The notes beneath the pieces were generated by a model. It did not search any database, was not told the origin of the DNA, and worked only from the letters and a program-made list of their open reading frames with translations. Positions 48,372 through 57,320 of a stretch of 64,000 nt of DNA are shown here, piece by piece. The stretch is from Mucilaginibacter rivuli (GTDB lineage Bacteria > Bacteroidota > Bacteroidia > Sphingobacteriales > Sphingobacteriaceae): the NCBI RefSeq assembly GCF_019391655.1, contig NZ_JAHXPQ010000003.1, forward strand, positions 496,001-560,000, in the 5' to 3' direction. Position 1 is the stretch's first letter; each line of letters begins with the position of its first letter. Both the position numbers and the translations under genes were made by a program.

Positions 48372-49244
48372 TTAATCGTCTATCGAGAACTTATCGATAA
48401 GCAGGTTCAACAATTTATCGTGTATGGTCATATAAACCGGGTCGTGAACAATGTCTTTCTTATTTCGCGGACGAGGCAATGGTACATCCACAATTTCTTT
48501 AATGGTAGCTGCAGGGCCGTTGTTCATTACCACCACACGGTCTGATAAAAAGATAGCTTCTTCAATATCATGGGTAACCATAACAATGGTTTTTTCGCGG
48601 TGGTCCATATTCCAAAGCTTTAACAACTCTACGTGCATCGAGCTTTTGGTTAAAGCATCTAACGCGCCAAAAGGCTCATCAAGCAATAATATTTTGGGAT
48701 TGATAGAAAACGCGCGGGCAATGGCCACCCTTTGTTTCATGCCGCCCGATAACTGGCCCGGCAGTTTGTCTTTGTGCTCCCACAGGTTAACCATTTTAAG
48801 GTTGGTTTCTACCAATGCTACTTTTTCGGCAGTGGTTTTATCGCTTAGTGCCGAATCAACCGCTACATAAATATTTTTGTAAACCGTTAACCAGGGCAGT
48901 AAAGAGTAGTTCTGGAAAACGATACCCCTATCCGGACCCGGCGCGGTAACTTTTTTACCGTTGGCTATTACTTCGCCGCTTGTTGGCTTAACCATGCCGC
49001 TAATGGTACCCATCAGGGTTGATTTACCGCAGCCCGAGTGGCCTATCAGCGTTATGATCTCGCCTTTATTAACCGACAGGCTAATATCTTTAACGGCTGT
49101 ATACACGCCTTTAGCTGTTTTAAAGCTAACAGTCATGTTCTTTACTTCGATGCTTTTATCTGATGATATAGCTTGCTCCAGTAACTCATCAGCAATACTA
49201 CTGATGTTTTCGGGAGTGGTTGGTGCTATTGTTGTTGTGCTCAT
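48372..49244 (-). CDS. ABC transporter ATP-binding protein, nitrate/sulfonate/taurine type
   Basis: 290-aa ATPase of the NrtD/SsuB/TauB class. Walker A GHSGCGKST (68-76), Q-loop QNYSLLPW, signature LSGGMKQR (165-172), Walker B ILLLDEP (185-191), switch histidine in VTHDIEEA. All are intact. The N-terminal 30 residues are an extra leader lacking in short homologues. With the permease and binding protein it forms a high-affinity importer; the operon context points to nitrate. Confidence 0.9.
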   Translation of the reverse strand: MSTTTIAPTTPENISSIADELLEQAISSDKSIEVKNMTVSFKTAKGVYTAVKDISLSVNKGEIITLIGHSGCGKSTLMGTISGMVKPTSGEVIANGKKVTAPGPDRGIVFQNYSLLPWLTVYKNIYVAVDSALSDKTTAEKVALVETNLKMVNLWEHKDKLPGQLSGGMKQRVAIARAFSINPKILLLDEPFGALDALTKSSMHVELLKLWNMDHREKTIVMVTHDIEEAIFLSDRVVVMNNGPAATIKEIVDVPLPRPRNKKDIVHDPVYMTIHDKLLNLLIDKFSIDD

Positions 49245-49275
49245 GATATTAATATTTTAGTGTAAGTAAAAGGGC

Positions 49276-50061
49276 CTATACCGCGTATGAGAACTTTTGT
49301 TGTAACCAGGTAAAGCATTTATCGAGCAGTGAGCCTACAATGCCTATAATAATAATGGCTACCAATATTTTGGCGATGTTGCCACCGTTAAAGCCTTCTT
49401 CCCAAACAAAATAGCCAAGGCCCTGCCCGCCCGAAAGCATTTCGCCGGCCACAATGACCATCCATGCTACTCCTATTGAAAGGCGTAAACCGGTAATGAT
49501 GTGTGGTAAGCTAAAAGGCAATAATATTTTAGTAAGGTATTTGTATTGCGAGAAGCCGAAAGCTTTGCTCACATTTTTATGATCTTGCGGGATGTGCGAC
49601 GCGCCAAATGCCGCGTTGATCAATGTTGGCCACAGCGAGCAAATGAAGATCATGAAGATACTTGCATGTGGCGAGTCTTTAAAAATGGCCAGCCCCAAAG
49701 GGAACCATGCCAATGGCGATACAGGCTTTAATATTTGTACAATAGGGTTTACCATTTTCATGGCTATTTTGCTGCTGCCCATTATTAAACCTAATGGTAT
49801 TGCAAATAAGCTACCCAATCCAAAACCGATGGCTACACGGCCTAACGAGCTTAGTAATTTAGTACCTATACCTTTATAATCGGGGTCGTTTTGCATAGGG
49901 TTATGCATTACTTCTTTAAAAACCACCCATGTAGCTTGTGGATTAGGGATCTCGTTTTTGCTGATCTTTGACACTAATGCCCAAATACCTCCAAGAATGA
50001 TCATACCTGCTGCGAAGTATAATACCGATAGTGCTGTTTTAGCCGAAAATAGATCTTTCAT
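49276..50061 (-). CDS. ABC transporter permease, nitrate/sulfonate/taurine type
   Basis: 261-aa permease with about six membrane helices (BPD_transp_1 fold). The EAA-like loop facing the ATPase is seen as AFGASHIPQDHKNVSKAFG. Homologous to NrtB/SsuC/TauC; nitrate specificity is inferred from neighbours. The gene is 87 bp after the binding-protein gene and 31 bp before the ATPase gene. Confidence 0.9.
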   Translation of the reverse strand: MKDLFSAKTALSVLYFAAGMIILGGIWALVSKISKNEIPNPQATWVVFKEVMHNPMQNDPDYKGIGTKLLSSLGRVAIGFGLGSLFAIPLGLIMGSSKIAMKMVNPIVQILKPVSPLAWFPLGLAIFKDSPHASIFMIFICSLWPTLINAAFGASHIPQDHKNVSKAFGFSQYKYLTKILLPFSLPHIITGLRLSIGVAWMVIVAGEMLSGGQGLGYFVWEEGFNGGNIAKILVAIIIIGIVGSLLDKCFTWLQQKFSYAV

Positions 50062-50148
50062 TGTTTATTTGTTTTATGCTTTTGTAATCAAAGCCGGGGC
50101 CTTACAAACCCCGACTTATCTTAACTACTCACTATTTTAACCTACATA

Positions 50149-51369
50149 CTATTTTTTAGCGGCTGCTATATATGCTGCTGGACTGTTCGGATCGAAGGTT
50201 ACGGTTTCCAGGTTTGTTTTAAATGGTTTCATATCCTCCTGAATTGGCACACCCATACTTTTTGCTACCTCGGCATACAGGTCGCTCATGATAATTTTTT
50301 GTGATATCGCTTTATAATCAGGTGCTGCGGTTATCAAGCCGAAACGCATGTATTGCGCCATGAACCAGATACCGTAAGATACCTTTGGCGTATTAACCGC
50401 GCCATTATTGTAAAACAACATGTAATCGTCTTTATATTTCTGAACACCCAGGTCGCAGCCTAAATCTGTTGAACCCATTAAGCGGGCCTCAATAACCTGA
50501 ACGGGGGCGTTAACATAGTTTGGCTTGCTTAAAAACAAGGCCGCTTTTTTACGGTTGCCCATTACATCAAGCCATTTGCAGGCTTCAATAATAGCTTTCA
50601 TTACGTTTTTGAGGTCTTCTTTATCGCCTTCGGCAAAAGCTTTGTTTACTACCAATGCTTTTTCGGGATGGTTTTTCCAGATATCCTGGCTGGCAATATG
50701 GGTAAAGCCTATATTTTGTGATGCTGCAACACCATTCCAGGGTTCGCCTACGCAAAAACCTTCCATGTTATCAACCTTCATGTTAGCAACCATTTGCGGC
50801 GGCGGGATGGTAATTATACCAACCGATTTTGCATTAACACCGGCAGCGGCTAACCAGTTACGCAACCATATATCATGCGTGCCACCGGGGAAAGTCATGG
50901 CGAAGGTTACTTCTTTACGCGCTTTGATCTCTTTTATCGCGCCTGCAACTTTTTTCAGGTCTTTAAAGCCAACTATACCGCAAAAATCTTTTGATAGGGT
51001 AATGGCCTGGCCGTTGTTATTCAATGTCATAGCGATACGCATTTCTGATCCGGCTTTACCGCCAATACCGGTGTATACCGAAAAAGGCATTGAGAAAAGG
51101 CAATGGGCGCCATCTAACTCACCGTTCAATATCTTATCGCGAACAACTGCCCATGATGCTTCTTTTGATAGTTGAACATCAACGCCATATTTAGCGAAGA
51201 AGCCCATTTCTTTAGCGATAACTAAAGGAGCGCAATCTGTTAATGGGATAAAACCCAGTTTTATTGTTTTTTTTGGTGGTTTAGCACCTGCAATTGAGTT
51301 AACCAATACCATCAGCAAACATATTATTAATGTTAGCTTCGTTTTTGTGTTGATATATTGAGTTTTCAT
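50149..51369 (-). CDS. NrtA/CmpA-like periplasmic substrate-binding protein
   Basis: 406 aa with a Sec signal peptide (to about 29, NSIAGAKPP) and no lipobox, so a soluble periplasmic protein. The start of the mature chain (IKLGFIPLTDCAPLVIAKE; ELDGAHCLFSMPFSV) is typical of the nitrate/bicarbonate-binding NrtA/CmpA family, and its length (about 400 aa) fits them better than the shorter SsuA/TauA proteins. It feeds nitrate to the permease and ATPase encoded next. Confidence 0.9.
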   Translation of the reverse strand: MKTQYINTKTKLTLIICLLMVLVNSIAGAKPPKKTIKLGFIPLTDCAPLVIAKEMGFFAKYGVDVQLSKEASWAVVRDKILNGELDGAHCLFSMPFSVYTGIGGKAGSEMRIAMTLNNNGQAITLSKDFCGIVGFKDLKKVAGAIKEIKARKEVTFAMTFPGGTHDIWLRNWLAAAGVNAKSVGIITIPPPQMVANMKVDNMEGFCVGEPWNGVAASQNIGFTHIASQDIWKNHPEKALVVNKAFAEGDKEDLKNVMKAIIEACKWLDVMGNRKKAALFLSKPNYVNAPVQVIEARLMGSTDLGCDLGVQKYKDDYMLFYNNGAVNTPKVSYGIWFMAQYMRFGLITAAPDYKAISQKIIMSDLYAEVAKSMGVPIQEDMKPFKTNLETVTFDPNSPAAYIAAAKK

Positions 51370-51391
51370 CGTTTGTTTAGTTTTAGGGGGG

Positions 51392-52993
51392 TTATTGTTT
51401 AATAGCTACCGGTTTGGCGTAAAAGAAATCGGGGGTAAACTTGAACATTACATATCCCCAGAAAGCGGTTTTATTATAAGTTGAAGCAACGGCATCGGTA
51501 GTGGCCTGTCCTTTGGCAAAGGTCATGCTATCAGAAGCTTTCATTAATGAATAGCCCAATTCAATATTGGTAAACTTGTTCATTTGGTAGCTCAGTTGCA
51601 GGTCAAGCTCGTTACCTAAGTCTTTATCTATAACCGATCCATCAGCTTTCTTCATATCCTTATTCAGGGAGAAGTGATGTATATCGGCACCTAAAGTCAG
51701 GGTATTGGCAGTGTACTTCACTTTAAAGTAAGGATTATTTAAACCACCAACAGGCGAGCCGGTACCTGTATAGAAGTAATCCATATATCCCCAGAATTTA
51801 TGCGGGGTACCATATAACGGATCAAAACGATTGTCTTTACCTGACGGGTTAACGACATCATTACCTGATAACACATCGTATCCCGGTGTAAAGCTAAAGC
51901 GGCCTTTTTGGTAAGTTAAAGCAACGGTATAGTGGTATGCATCCAGATCAACATTATCGCGGTCTTTACCTGATTGCTGGTAATAAGCCGCCTGTAAGGC
52001 TATCTTACCAAAACCCGATGCATTGCCTAACGTATGGTTAATCATTAAGCCATAAGTGTAACGGTGTATTGGCGAGTAATCAAACAGATCGGTGTTATTG
52101 GCTTGCACAAAACGGCGACCATAAATAAAACCACCATCGGCCGTTGTTATGGTAACGGGGTTGTACTGCCCAAAGTTGTCGTTAAAGAACAAGGCAGAAA
52201 ACTTAGTCTGGTCTATTTTTTTGCTGATATATAAACTTGTGAACGATTTATAATCCTGGGTAGCACCGTTTGTTCCGGTTGGGTTACTATATACAGGTGT
52301 ACCCGTAGCCGCGCTTTTTTGGGATGCACTACCACTCGGCGCCAATGGCACTATGCCTGCCGGTGTAGGTACAAGCACGCCATTGCTATTTGTTACATAA
52401 GCCGGTATATTGCCGGGTACGTATTCGGTATTGGTTACCCCTGCAGCATCGGTATTTTGGTTAAAGGCAAAACCGAGGTCAACCTGCCAGCCATGATGAA
52501 CAGCTTTTAATAAAGCCATATCGTGGCGGCGGCCTTGTTGTAACCAATCCAGGTTACCAATAAGGCGGGCATCATCATAAACTAATTCCTGGCGGCCAAT
52601 TTTAAAAGTTAACAGATCCAACCATTTAAACTTAACGTTTGTATCAGCCTTATTTGCTAACGTTAACTCCGCCCAGCCTTCGTGTAAAAATAAGCGGTTA
52701 TCCGTAGCTGATATTGACGATGCATCGGCACCAAAAACACGAACATCCTGGATACTTGTTCCTATAGTTAACAAATCCCATTTGTAACCAAAAGTTAAGC
52801 GTGTGCGTTGCGAGATGAAACCGCCGGGCTGCGCGTCGGTTGTTACTAAGTTGCCATAGCCATTTCTATATTCTGCCCTGGTGCGCAGTTGCCCGGTGAG
52901 TGAAATTTGGGCCTGGGTATTAACAGTTTGGAATAAACCTATTGTTAATAAAATTGCAGAAAGTCTGCACGTGTTGAGTACATTTTTATACAT
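51392..52993 (-). CDS. Alginate-export-family outer-membrane beta-barrel porin
   Basis: 533 aa; signal peptide (to about 29, NTQAQ) then a beta-barrel of the alginate_exp family: ISLTGQLRTRAEYRNGY, FISQRTRLTFGYKW, LTFKIGRQELVYDDARLIGN. Despite the family name, such barrels often serve as specific outer-membrane channels. As the first gene of the nitrate operon (23 bp before nrtA) it most likely admits nitrate to the periplasm. Its leader carries the repeated motif described at 53013-53065 and 53083-53136. Confidence 0.85.
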   Translation of the reverse strand: MYKNVLNTCRLSAILLTIGLFQTVNTQAQISLTGQLRTRAEYRNGYGNLVTTDAQPGGFISQRTRLTFGYKWDLLTIGTSIQDVRVFGADASSISATDNRLFLHEGWAELTLANKADTNVKFKWLDLLTFKIGRQELVYDDARLIGNLDWLQQGRRHDMALLKAVHHGWQVDLGFAFNQNTDAAGVTNTEYVPGNIPAYVTNSNGVLVPTPAGIVPLAPSGSASQKSAATGTPVYSNPTGTNGATQDYKSFTSLYISKKIDQTKFSALFFNDNFGQYNPVTITTADGGFIYGRRFVQANNTDLFDYSPIHRYTYGLMINHTLGNASGFGKIALQAAYYQQSGKDRDNVDLDAYHYTVALTYQKGRFSFTPGYDVLSGNDVVNPSGKDNRFDPLYGTPHKFWGYMDYFYTGTGSPVGGLNNPYFKVKYTANTLTLGADIHHFSLNKDMKKADGSVIDKDLGNELDLQLSYQMNKFTNIELGYSLMKASDSMTFAKGQATTDAVASTYNKTAFWGYVMFKFTPDFFYAKPVAIKQ

Positions 52994-53012
52994 TTGATAA
53001 AGTTTTAGAGTT

Positions 53013-53065
53013 TGTTAAAGCACTTGAACTAATACCCTCGCCCGGAATGCGACCTCCGGCGGGGG
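53013..53065 (-). promoter_or_regulatory. Leader motif copy 2 before the nitrate porin gene, with hairpin
   Basis: On the minus strand, AGGTCGCATT (53055 down to 53046) lies 22 nt before GTGCTTTAACA (53023 down to 53013), which is 20 nt before the start codon. The 8-nt GGTCGCAT is the loop of a hairpin (53035-53065): a 5-bp inner stem, one bulged base and an outer stem. The nirB leader has the same loop with a different stem sequence. Confidence 0.6.
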
Positions 53066-53082
53066 CTTTTTTTTGTTTTAAA

Positions 53083-53136
53083 TGTTAAAGCCTGAACTTT
53101 TTTTATCCATATCTATTCTTTTTTTGTTTGCGACCT
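53083..53136 (-). promoter_or_regulatory. Leader motif copy 1 before the nitrate porin gene (partial)
   Basis: AGGTCGCA (53136 down to 53129) is followed 37 nt later by GCTTTAACATTTAAAAC, a 17-base string identical to the nirB leader. No clear stem surrounds this copy. With copy 2 it makes a tandem arrangement in the porin leader. Confidence 0.5.
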
Positions 53137-53207
53137 GTTTAATTATCATAAATATATTGTAATTAACATAAAAACACAAGTAATTTTACACTAAATGATA
53201 ATTTATA

Positions 53208-53219
53208 TGATTTAAATCA
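53208..53219. promoter_or_regulatory. FNR-like palindrome upstream of the nitrate operon
   Basis: TGATTTAAATCA, a perfect palindrome matching TGAT-N4-ATCA, the core of FNR-type sites. On the minus strand a -7-like TACTTGTG (53182 down to 53175) lies about 35 bp downstream of its centre, a spacing suited to activation. It could also serve the divergent Crp/Fnr gene. Confidence 0.55.
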
Positions 53220-53305
53220 GAAATTTTTGGATTTTTTATCGATTTTTAAATTACAAACCAAAAAATAAAAGCAAAATGATGAGTTTGATAAATTTTTAAA
53301 TCATT

Positions 53306-53348
53306 TTTTTGGATAAAAAGATTTAAAAAATCATTTTTTATCCAAAAA
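53306..53348 (+). repeat. Long inverted repeat upstream of the Crp/Fnr gene
   Basis: A 14-bp perfect stem (53306-53319 with 53335-53348) enclosing a smaller GATTT/AAATC stem. AT-rich. It may be an operator or a leader hairpin. Confidence 0.5.
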
Positions 53349-53390
53349 TTATCTCATAAAAATCATTTTATGTCATTTTTTAGAAATCTT

Positions 53391-53416
53391 CTATTGTTTT
53401 TTTACTAAAACAATAG
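53391..53416 (+). repeat. 10-bp inverted repeat close to the Crp/Fnr gene
   Basis: CTATTGTTTT (53391-53400) pairs with AAAACAATAG (53407-53416) across a 6-nt loop, 78 bp before the start codon. Confidence 0.45.
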
Positions 53417-53494
53417 AAAAAACCGAGTAATTGTTAGTTTTGCTATAGTTAATATTACACAGAATATATAAATTAATAAAACTGATCTACATTA

Positions 53495-54190
53495 ATGAAA
53501 AAAAGCAAACAAGAATGCGATTTAAAAAGCTGTTTTCTGTGTAAACTTTGCGTTAAAGAGTGGCTGCCCGCCGTAAGCGCGAGCCGTAAAAACTTTGATG
53601 TAAAAAAGGGAGAAGTGATAGTTAAAGAAGGCGACCCGGTTACCGGTGTCTATTTTGTTAACTCAGGCAATGTTAAAGTGCATAAAAAATGGGGTAATGA
53701 TAAGGAGCTGATCGTTCGCTTTGCCAGCGAAGGTGCAATTTTTGGACACAGGGGTTTAATAGCAGAAAGCTATCCAATATCGGCAACAGCGCTTGAACCT
53801 ACAAAAGTTTGCGCGTTTGACCTGGAATTTTTCAATACTACATTAAAGGTAAACCACGAGTTAGCCTATCAAATGATAAAATTCCTGTCGCACGATCTGC
53901 AGGAATCAGAAAAACGGATGCGCAACCTGGCGCACATGTCGGTAAAGGGCCGCCTGGCACAATCATTATTATCATTAAAAGATCAATTTGGTTTGGCCGA
54001 AGATGGGTCGCTTAAAATTGAATTAAGCCGCCAGGACCTGGCATCATTTGCCGGAGCAACTTACGAAACTGTTTTCAGGGTGCTTAACGATCTAACTTCG
54101 CACAAGCTGATCTCATCGAATGGCAAAAGCATTACCATTGTGGATGATAAAAAATTATTGGAGCTGACTAAAGATAGCAGCTCCGAATAA
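53495..54190 (+). CDS. Crp/Fnr-family regulator with N-terminal cysteine cluster
   Basis: 231 aa: cyclic-nucleotide-binding-type beta-roll (about 30-140, VKKGEVIVKEGDPVTGVYFVN) and a winged HTH (about 155-225) with recognition region SRQDLASFAGATYETVFRVL. Cysteines 8, 13, 16 and 19 (C-x4-C-x2-C-x2-C) precede the beta-roll, as in oxygen- or NO-sensing FNR proteins with an Fe-S cluster, though the spacing differs from E. coli FNR. Divergent from the nitrate operon and convergent with nirBD, with FNR-like palindromes in both promoter regions. It is the probable regulator of the whole module; the signal (oxygen, NO, nitrite or none) is open. Confidence 0.9.
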   Translation: MKKSKQECDLKSCFLCKLCVKEWLPAVSASRKNFDVKKGEVIVKEGDPVTGVYFVNSGNVKVHKKWGNDKELIVRFASEGAIFGHRGLIAESYPISATALEPTKVCAFDLEFFNTTLKVNHELAYQMIKFLSHDLQESEKRMRNLAHMSVKGRLAQSLLSLKDQFGLAEDGSLKIELSRQDLASFAGATYETVFRVLNDLTSHKLISSNGKSITIVDDKKLLELTKDSSSE

Positions 54191-54222
54191 TCAATCATCT
54201 AAAACTAAAACTCAAACTAAAC

Positions 54223-54579
54223 TTATTCAATGCCTACATAAACCTTACCCTCAAGTACTTTTACAGGGTAAGTTTTTATTTGATATTCATCGCCGCTAAG
54301 GCACTCGCCCGATAAAAGCGAAAATGTTTTTTTATGGAAAGGGCAGGCTACTTTAGGCTCACAATCTTCGCCTGCACTACCAATCATACCGCGCGATAAA
54401 ACCATTTGTTGTTTATGCGGGCACAGGTTTTGCGTTGCGTACCATTCGCCACGGCGGCTAAAATTAAATATCGCTATTTGTTCGCTGCCAATTTTAACAC
54501 AGCCCCCACCATTATCCGGAATATCATCGGTAAAGCAGGCCATTACCCATTGTATGTTTGTTAGTGTTTCCATTTTCAA
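54223..54579 (-). CDS. nirD: Nitrite reductase small subunit NirD (Rieske-type)
   Basis: 118-aa Rieske-fold protein. The cluster ligands C53-x-H55 (LCPHKQQ) and C79-x2-H82 (CPFHKK) are present, so it probably binds a 2Fe-2S centre; some NirD subunits lack these ligands. It pairs with NirB, encoded 76 bp upstream, for NADH-dependent reduction of nitrite to ammonium in the cytoplasm. It ends 32 bp from the convergent regulator gene, with no clear terminator between them. Confidence 0.9.
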   Translation of the reverse strand: MKMETLTNIQWVMACFTDDIPDNGGGCVKIGSEQIAIFNFSRRGEWYATQNLCPHKQQMVLSRGMIGSAGEDCEPKVACPFHKKTFSLLSGECLSGDEYQIKTYPVKVLEGKVYVGIE

Positions 54580-54592
54580 TATTTTTTAGCCC

Positions 54593-54610
54593 GGAAGACG
54601 GAAGTCTTCC
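54593..54610 (-). other. Small hairpin between nirB and nirD
   Basis: A 7-bp stem (54593-54599 with 54604-54610) and 4-nt loop in the 76-bp nirB-nirD spacer. It may affect mRNA stability or nirD translation; there is no U tract to suggest termination. Confidence 0.4.
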
Positions 54611-54655
54611 AGGGTGAGTTTTTTAACTTTTATCTTTTGACTTTCAACTTATAAC

Positions 54656-57154
54656 CTACCACTCTTTAGCCTTAACCTGATCGCGCATTGGCACAAATAC
54701 TGCCTGCGGATCCTTTTCGGCCGGAGCGTTAACAAAGTGATTAAAGCGCTTGCGCAGCTCGGGGCTTTCAACAACCTCTTTCCATTCGCAGTGATAGGTA
54801 TCAATAAGGCCTTGTATCTCTTCTTCCAATTGCTCGTTTATACCGAGGCTATCATTCATTATCACATTTTTAAGATAACTCATGCCACCTTCCATTTTGT
54901 TTAACCAAGTTGCGGTACGCGTTAACGGATCGGCAGTTTTGATGTAAAACATCAGGAACCTATCGAGGTATTTGATACACGTCTCGCTATCAATATCGGC
55001 AGCCAGCAACTGCGCGTGCTGCGGTTTTGAACCACCGTTACCGCATATATATAAGTTCCAGCCTTTTTCTGTAGCGATGATACCAAAGTCTTTTGCCTGC
55101 GCTTCGGCGCACTCGCGGATACAGCCACTCACGCCACCTTTAAGTTTATGCGGAGAGCGTATGCCTTTATATCTTTCTTCAATTTCGATGGCGAACGAAA
55201 CACTATCATGCAAACCAAAACGGCACCAGGTACTACCTACGCAACTTTTTACCGTACGTAATGATTTACCATAGGCATGCCCGCTTTCAAAACCGGCGTC
55301 TATCAACTCCTCCCAAATCTGGGGCAGATCGCCCATGTGCGCGCCGAAAAGATCAATACGCTGCCCGCCTGTTATTTTAGTGTACAGGTTATATTTTTTA
55401 GCCACCTGCCCTATCACAATAAGCTTATCAGGTGTTATCTCGCCACCCGGGATACGAGGAACTACCGAATACGTACCACCTTTTTGTATATTAGCCAAAA
55501 AGCGGTCGTTACTATCCTGTATTACATCCTGCTTAACAATAAGATCGTTCCATAAGCCCGAAAGTATGCTGGCCACTACCGGCTTACAAACCTCGCAACC
55601 ATCGCCACGGCCATAATGATCAAGCACCTCGTCGTAATTTTTTATTTTATTGATGCGAATGAGATCAAGCAATTCCTGGCGCGAATACTCAAAATGCTCG
55701 CATATTACATTTTTAACATATAAACCATTAGCTTTCATGGTACCTGTTATCAGGTCTTTCACCATAGGCACACAGCCACCGCAGCCTGTACCGGCTTTGG
55801 TGCATTTTTTCATACCATCAATGGTGGTAATATCCTGGTTATTAACGGCGTCGCAAATAGCGCCTTTGGTTACTGCCTCGCACGAGCAGATCAGCGCGTC
55901 TTCAGGTAAACCCATTACGCCTGCGCCGGAATCAGCCTCGGCACCACCACGGGCACCCAATAACAGATCTTCAGGATTAGGCGGCAAAACCAGCTTATTG
56001 TTCACTGTTTGCAGCAACATATTATAAGCATCAGCATCACCTATTAATATGCCACCCAGCAGGTATTTACCATCCGTGCTGATGTTTATCCTTTTATATA
56101 CACCCTTATGGGTATCTTCAAATATAATTGTGCGGCAATCAGGATCGGTAATAAAGGCATCGCCAAAGCTGGCCACATCAACACCAATTAATTTAAGCTT
56201 GGTGCTCATATCAAAACCTTTAAACGATTTGTCGCCCTCAACCAGGTACGATGCTACTACATCGGCCATTTCGTAACCCGGTGCAACCAGGCCGTATATC
56301 ATACCATCGTATAAGGCGCACTCGCCGATAGCGAAAATACGTTCATCGCTGGTTTGCATTTTTTCGTTCACCATAATACCGCCGCGGGTACCTACATGCA
56401 GGCCGGCCAATTTAGCCAACTCATCGCGCGGCCGTATTCCTGCCGATATAACAAGCATATCGACAGGGAGCACGCTCTCATCATTAAATTTAAGTCCGGT
56501 TATTTTATGGTCGCCTGTAATACATTGTGTGCTTTTGTTAAGATGGATATTTAAACCCAGCTCTTTTAGTTTTGATTGCAGCATAGCGCTACCCATCGAG
56601 TCGATTTGCCTTGGCATTAAGCGCGGGGCAAACTCTATCACATGCGCCTCGGGAATACCCAGGTCAATTACTGCTTTGGCAGCTTCCAGGCCTAACAAGC
56701 CACCACCCATTACAGCGCCAACCTTGCAGTTAGCCGCATACGCTTTTATCAACTCCAGATCTTCGATAGTACGGTAAACAAAAACACCTTCATTTTCAAT
56801 ACCCGGAATATCGGGCACAAAAGCCGATGAACCTGTTGCTAATACAAGATAATCATAGTGATATGTTTTGCCATGCAATGAGTGAACGGTTTGTTCGCCG
56901 GGATTGATCTCCTGTACGGCATCATTAAGGTATAAGGTAATACCATTATCAGCATACCAACTTTCGGTTGACATGGATAGGTCTTCGGCAGATTTGCCGC
57001 TAAAATATTCGCTCAGGTGAACACGGTCATAAGCCCTGCGGGGCTCTTCTCCGAAAACGATGATGTTAAAGTTAGCTGATTTACTGACAAGCTTTTCGCA
57101 AAACTTGTAACCAACCATACCATTACCAACTACAATTACAGTAAGTTTTGACAT
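54656..57154 (-). CDS. nirB: NADH-dependent assimilatory nitrite reductase large subunit NirB
   Basis: 832 aa. FAD/NAD(P)H oxidoreductase part (about 1-395: VVGNGMVGYKF; VMGGGLLGLEAAKAV; ATGSSAFVPDIPG), BFD-like 2Fe-2S domain (about 415-465: CSCEAVTKGAI; TGCGGC), then the nitrite/sulfite reductase half-domains (about 540-800). The sirohaem/4Fe-4S ligands are intact: C-x5-C in SCVGSTWCRFG and C-x3-C in SGCIRECAEA. It reduces nitrite to ammonium with six electrons. First gene of nirBD; its leader has the shared motif (57170-57221) and an FNR-like site (57321-57332). Confidence 0.95.
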   Translation of the reverse strand: MSKLTVIVVGNGMVGYKFCEKLVSKSANFNIIVFGEEPRRAYDRVHLSEYFSGKSAEDLSMSTESWYADNGITLYLNDAVQEINPGEQTVHSLHGKTYHYDYLVLATGSSAFVPDIPGIENEGVFVYRTIEDLELIKAYAANCKVGAVMGGGLLGLEAAKAVIDLGIPEAHVIEFAPRLMPRQIDSMGSAMLQSKLKELGLNIHLNKSTQCITGDHKITGLKFNDESVLPVDMLVISAGIRPRDELAKLAGLHVGTRGGIMVNEKMQTSDERIFAIGECALYDGMIYGLVAPGYEMADVVASYLVEGDKSFKGFDMSTKLKLIGVDVASFGDAFITDPDCRTIIFEDTHKGVYKRINISTDGKYLLGGILIGDADAYNMLLQTVNNKLVLPPNPEDLLLGARGGAEADSGAGVMGLPEDALICSCEAVTKGAICDAVNNQDITTIDGMKKCTKAGTGCGGCVPMVKDLITGTMKANGLYVKNVICEHFEYSRQELLDLIRINKIKNYDEVLDHYGRGDGCEVCKPVVASILSGLWNDLIVKQDVIQDSNDRFLANIQKGGTYSVVPRIPGGEITPDKLIVIGQVAKKYNLYTKITGGQRIDLFGAHMGDLPQIWEELIDAGFESGHAYGKSLRTVKSCVGSTWCRFGLHDSVSFAIEIEERYKGIRSPHKLKGGVSGCIRECAEAQAKDFGIIATEKGWNLYICGNGGSKPQHAQLLAADIDSETCIKYLDRFLMFYIKTADPLTRTATWLNKMEGGMSYLKNVIMNDSLGINEQLEEEIQGLIDTYHCEWKEVVESPELRKRFNHFVNAPAEKDPQAVFVPMRDQVKAKEW

Positions 57155-57169
57155 AAAAAAAGTTTTAAA

Positions 57170-57221
57170 TGTTAAAGCACTCTTAAAGTAATTAGCCTAA
57201 ATGCGACCTAAAGCGTAATTA
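57170..57221 (-). promoter_or_regulatory. Leader motif before nirB, with hairpin
   Basis: On the minus strand AGGTCGCATT (57209 down to 57200) lies 19 nt before GTGCTTTAACA (57180 down to 57170), which is 15 nt before the start codon. GGTCGCAT forms the loop of a hairpin (57189-57221) with an inner stem of six positions (one mismatch), a bulged base and a 6-bp outer stem. Loop and bulge position resemble the porin leader hairpin while the stem bases differ. Confidence 0.6.
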
Positions 57222-57320
57222 CAGTAGCAATTTTAAACAAAAGTTAAGACAAAATCAAATAATTGTATTAATTTAGTAATATAATTTAACATTTTATTCA
57301 ACATTTACTAAATTTTAGTA

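Larger units (their letters stand above)
52994..53494. other. 501-bp divergent control region, nitrate operon / Crp-Fnr gene
   Basis: Very AT-rich. It contains, from the porin side, two copies of the leader motif, an FNR-like palindrome (53208-53219), three AATCATTTT direct repeats about 30 bp apart (53299, 53329, 53361), a long hairpin (53306-53348) and a second hairpin (53391-53416). No gene. Confidence 0.7.

Noticed and set aside
50525..51175. 216-codon plus-strand frame opposite the nrtA-like gene
   Set aside because: Shadow of a well-supported gene on the other strand; no signal of its own.
53035..53074. GC-rich hairpin followed by T8 on the plus strand read as a plus-strand terminator
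   Set aside because: No plus-strand gene lies upstream of it; on the minus strand it is part of the porin leader with the GGTCGCAT loop, which also occurs before nirB.
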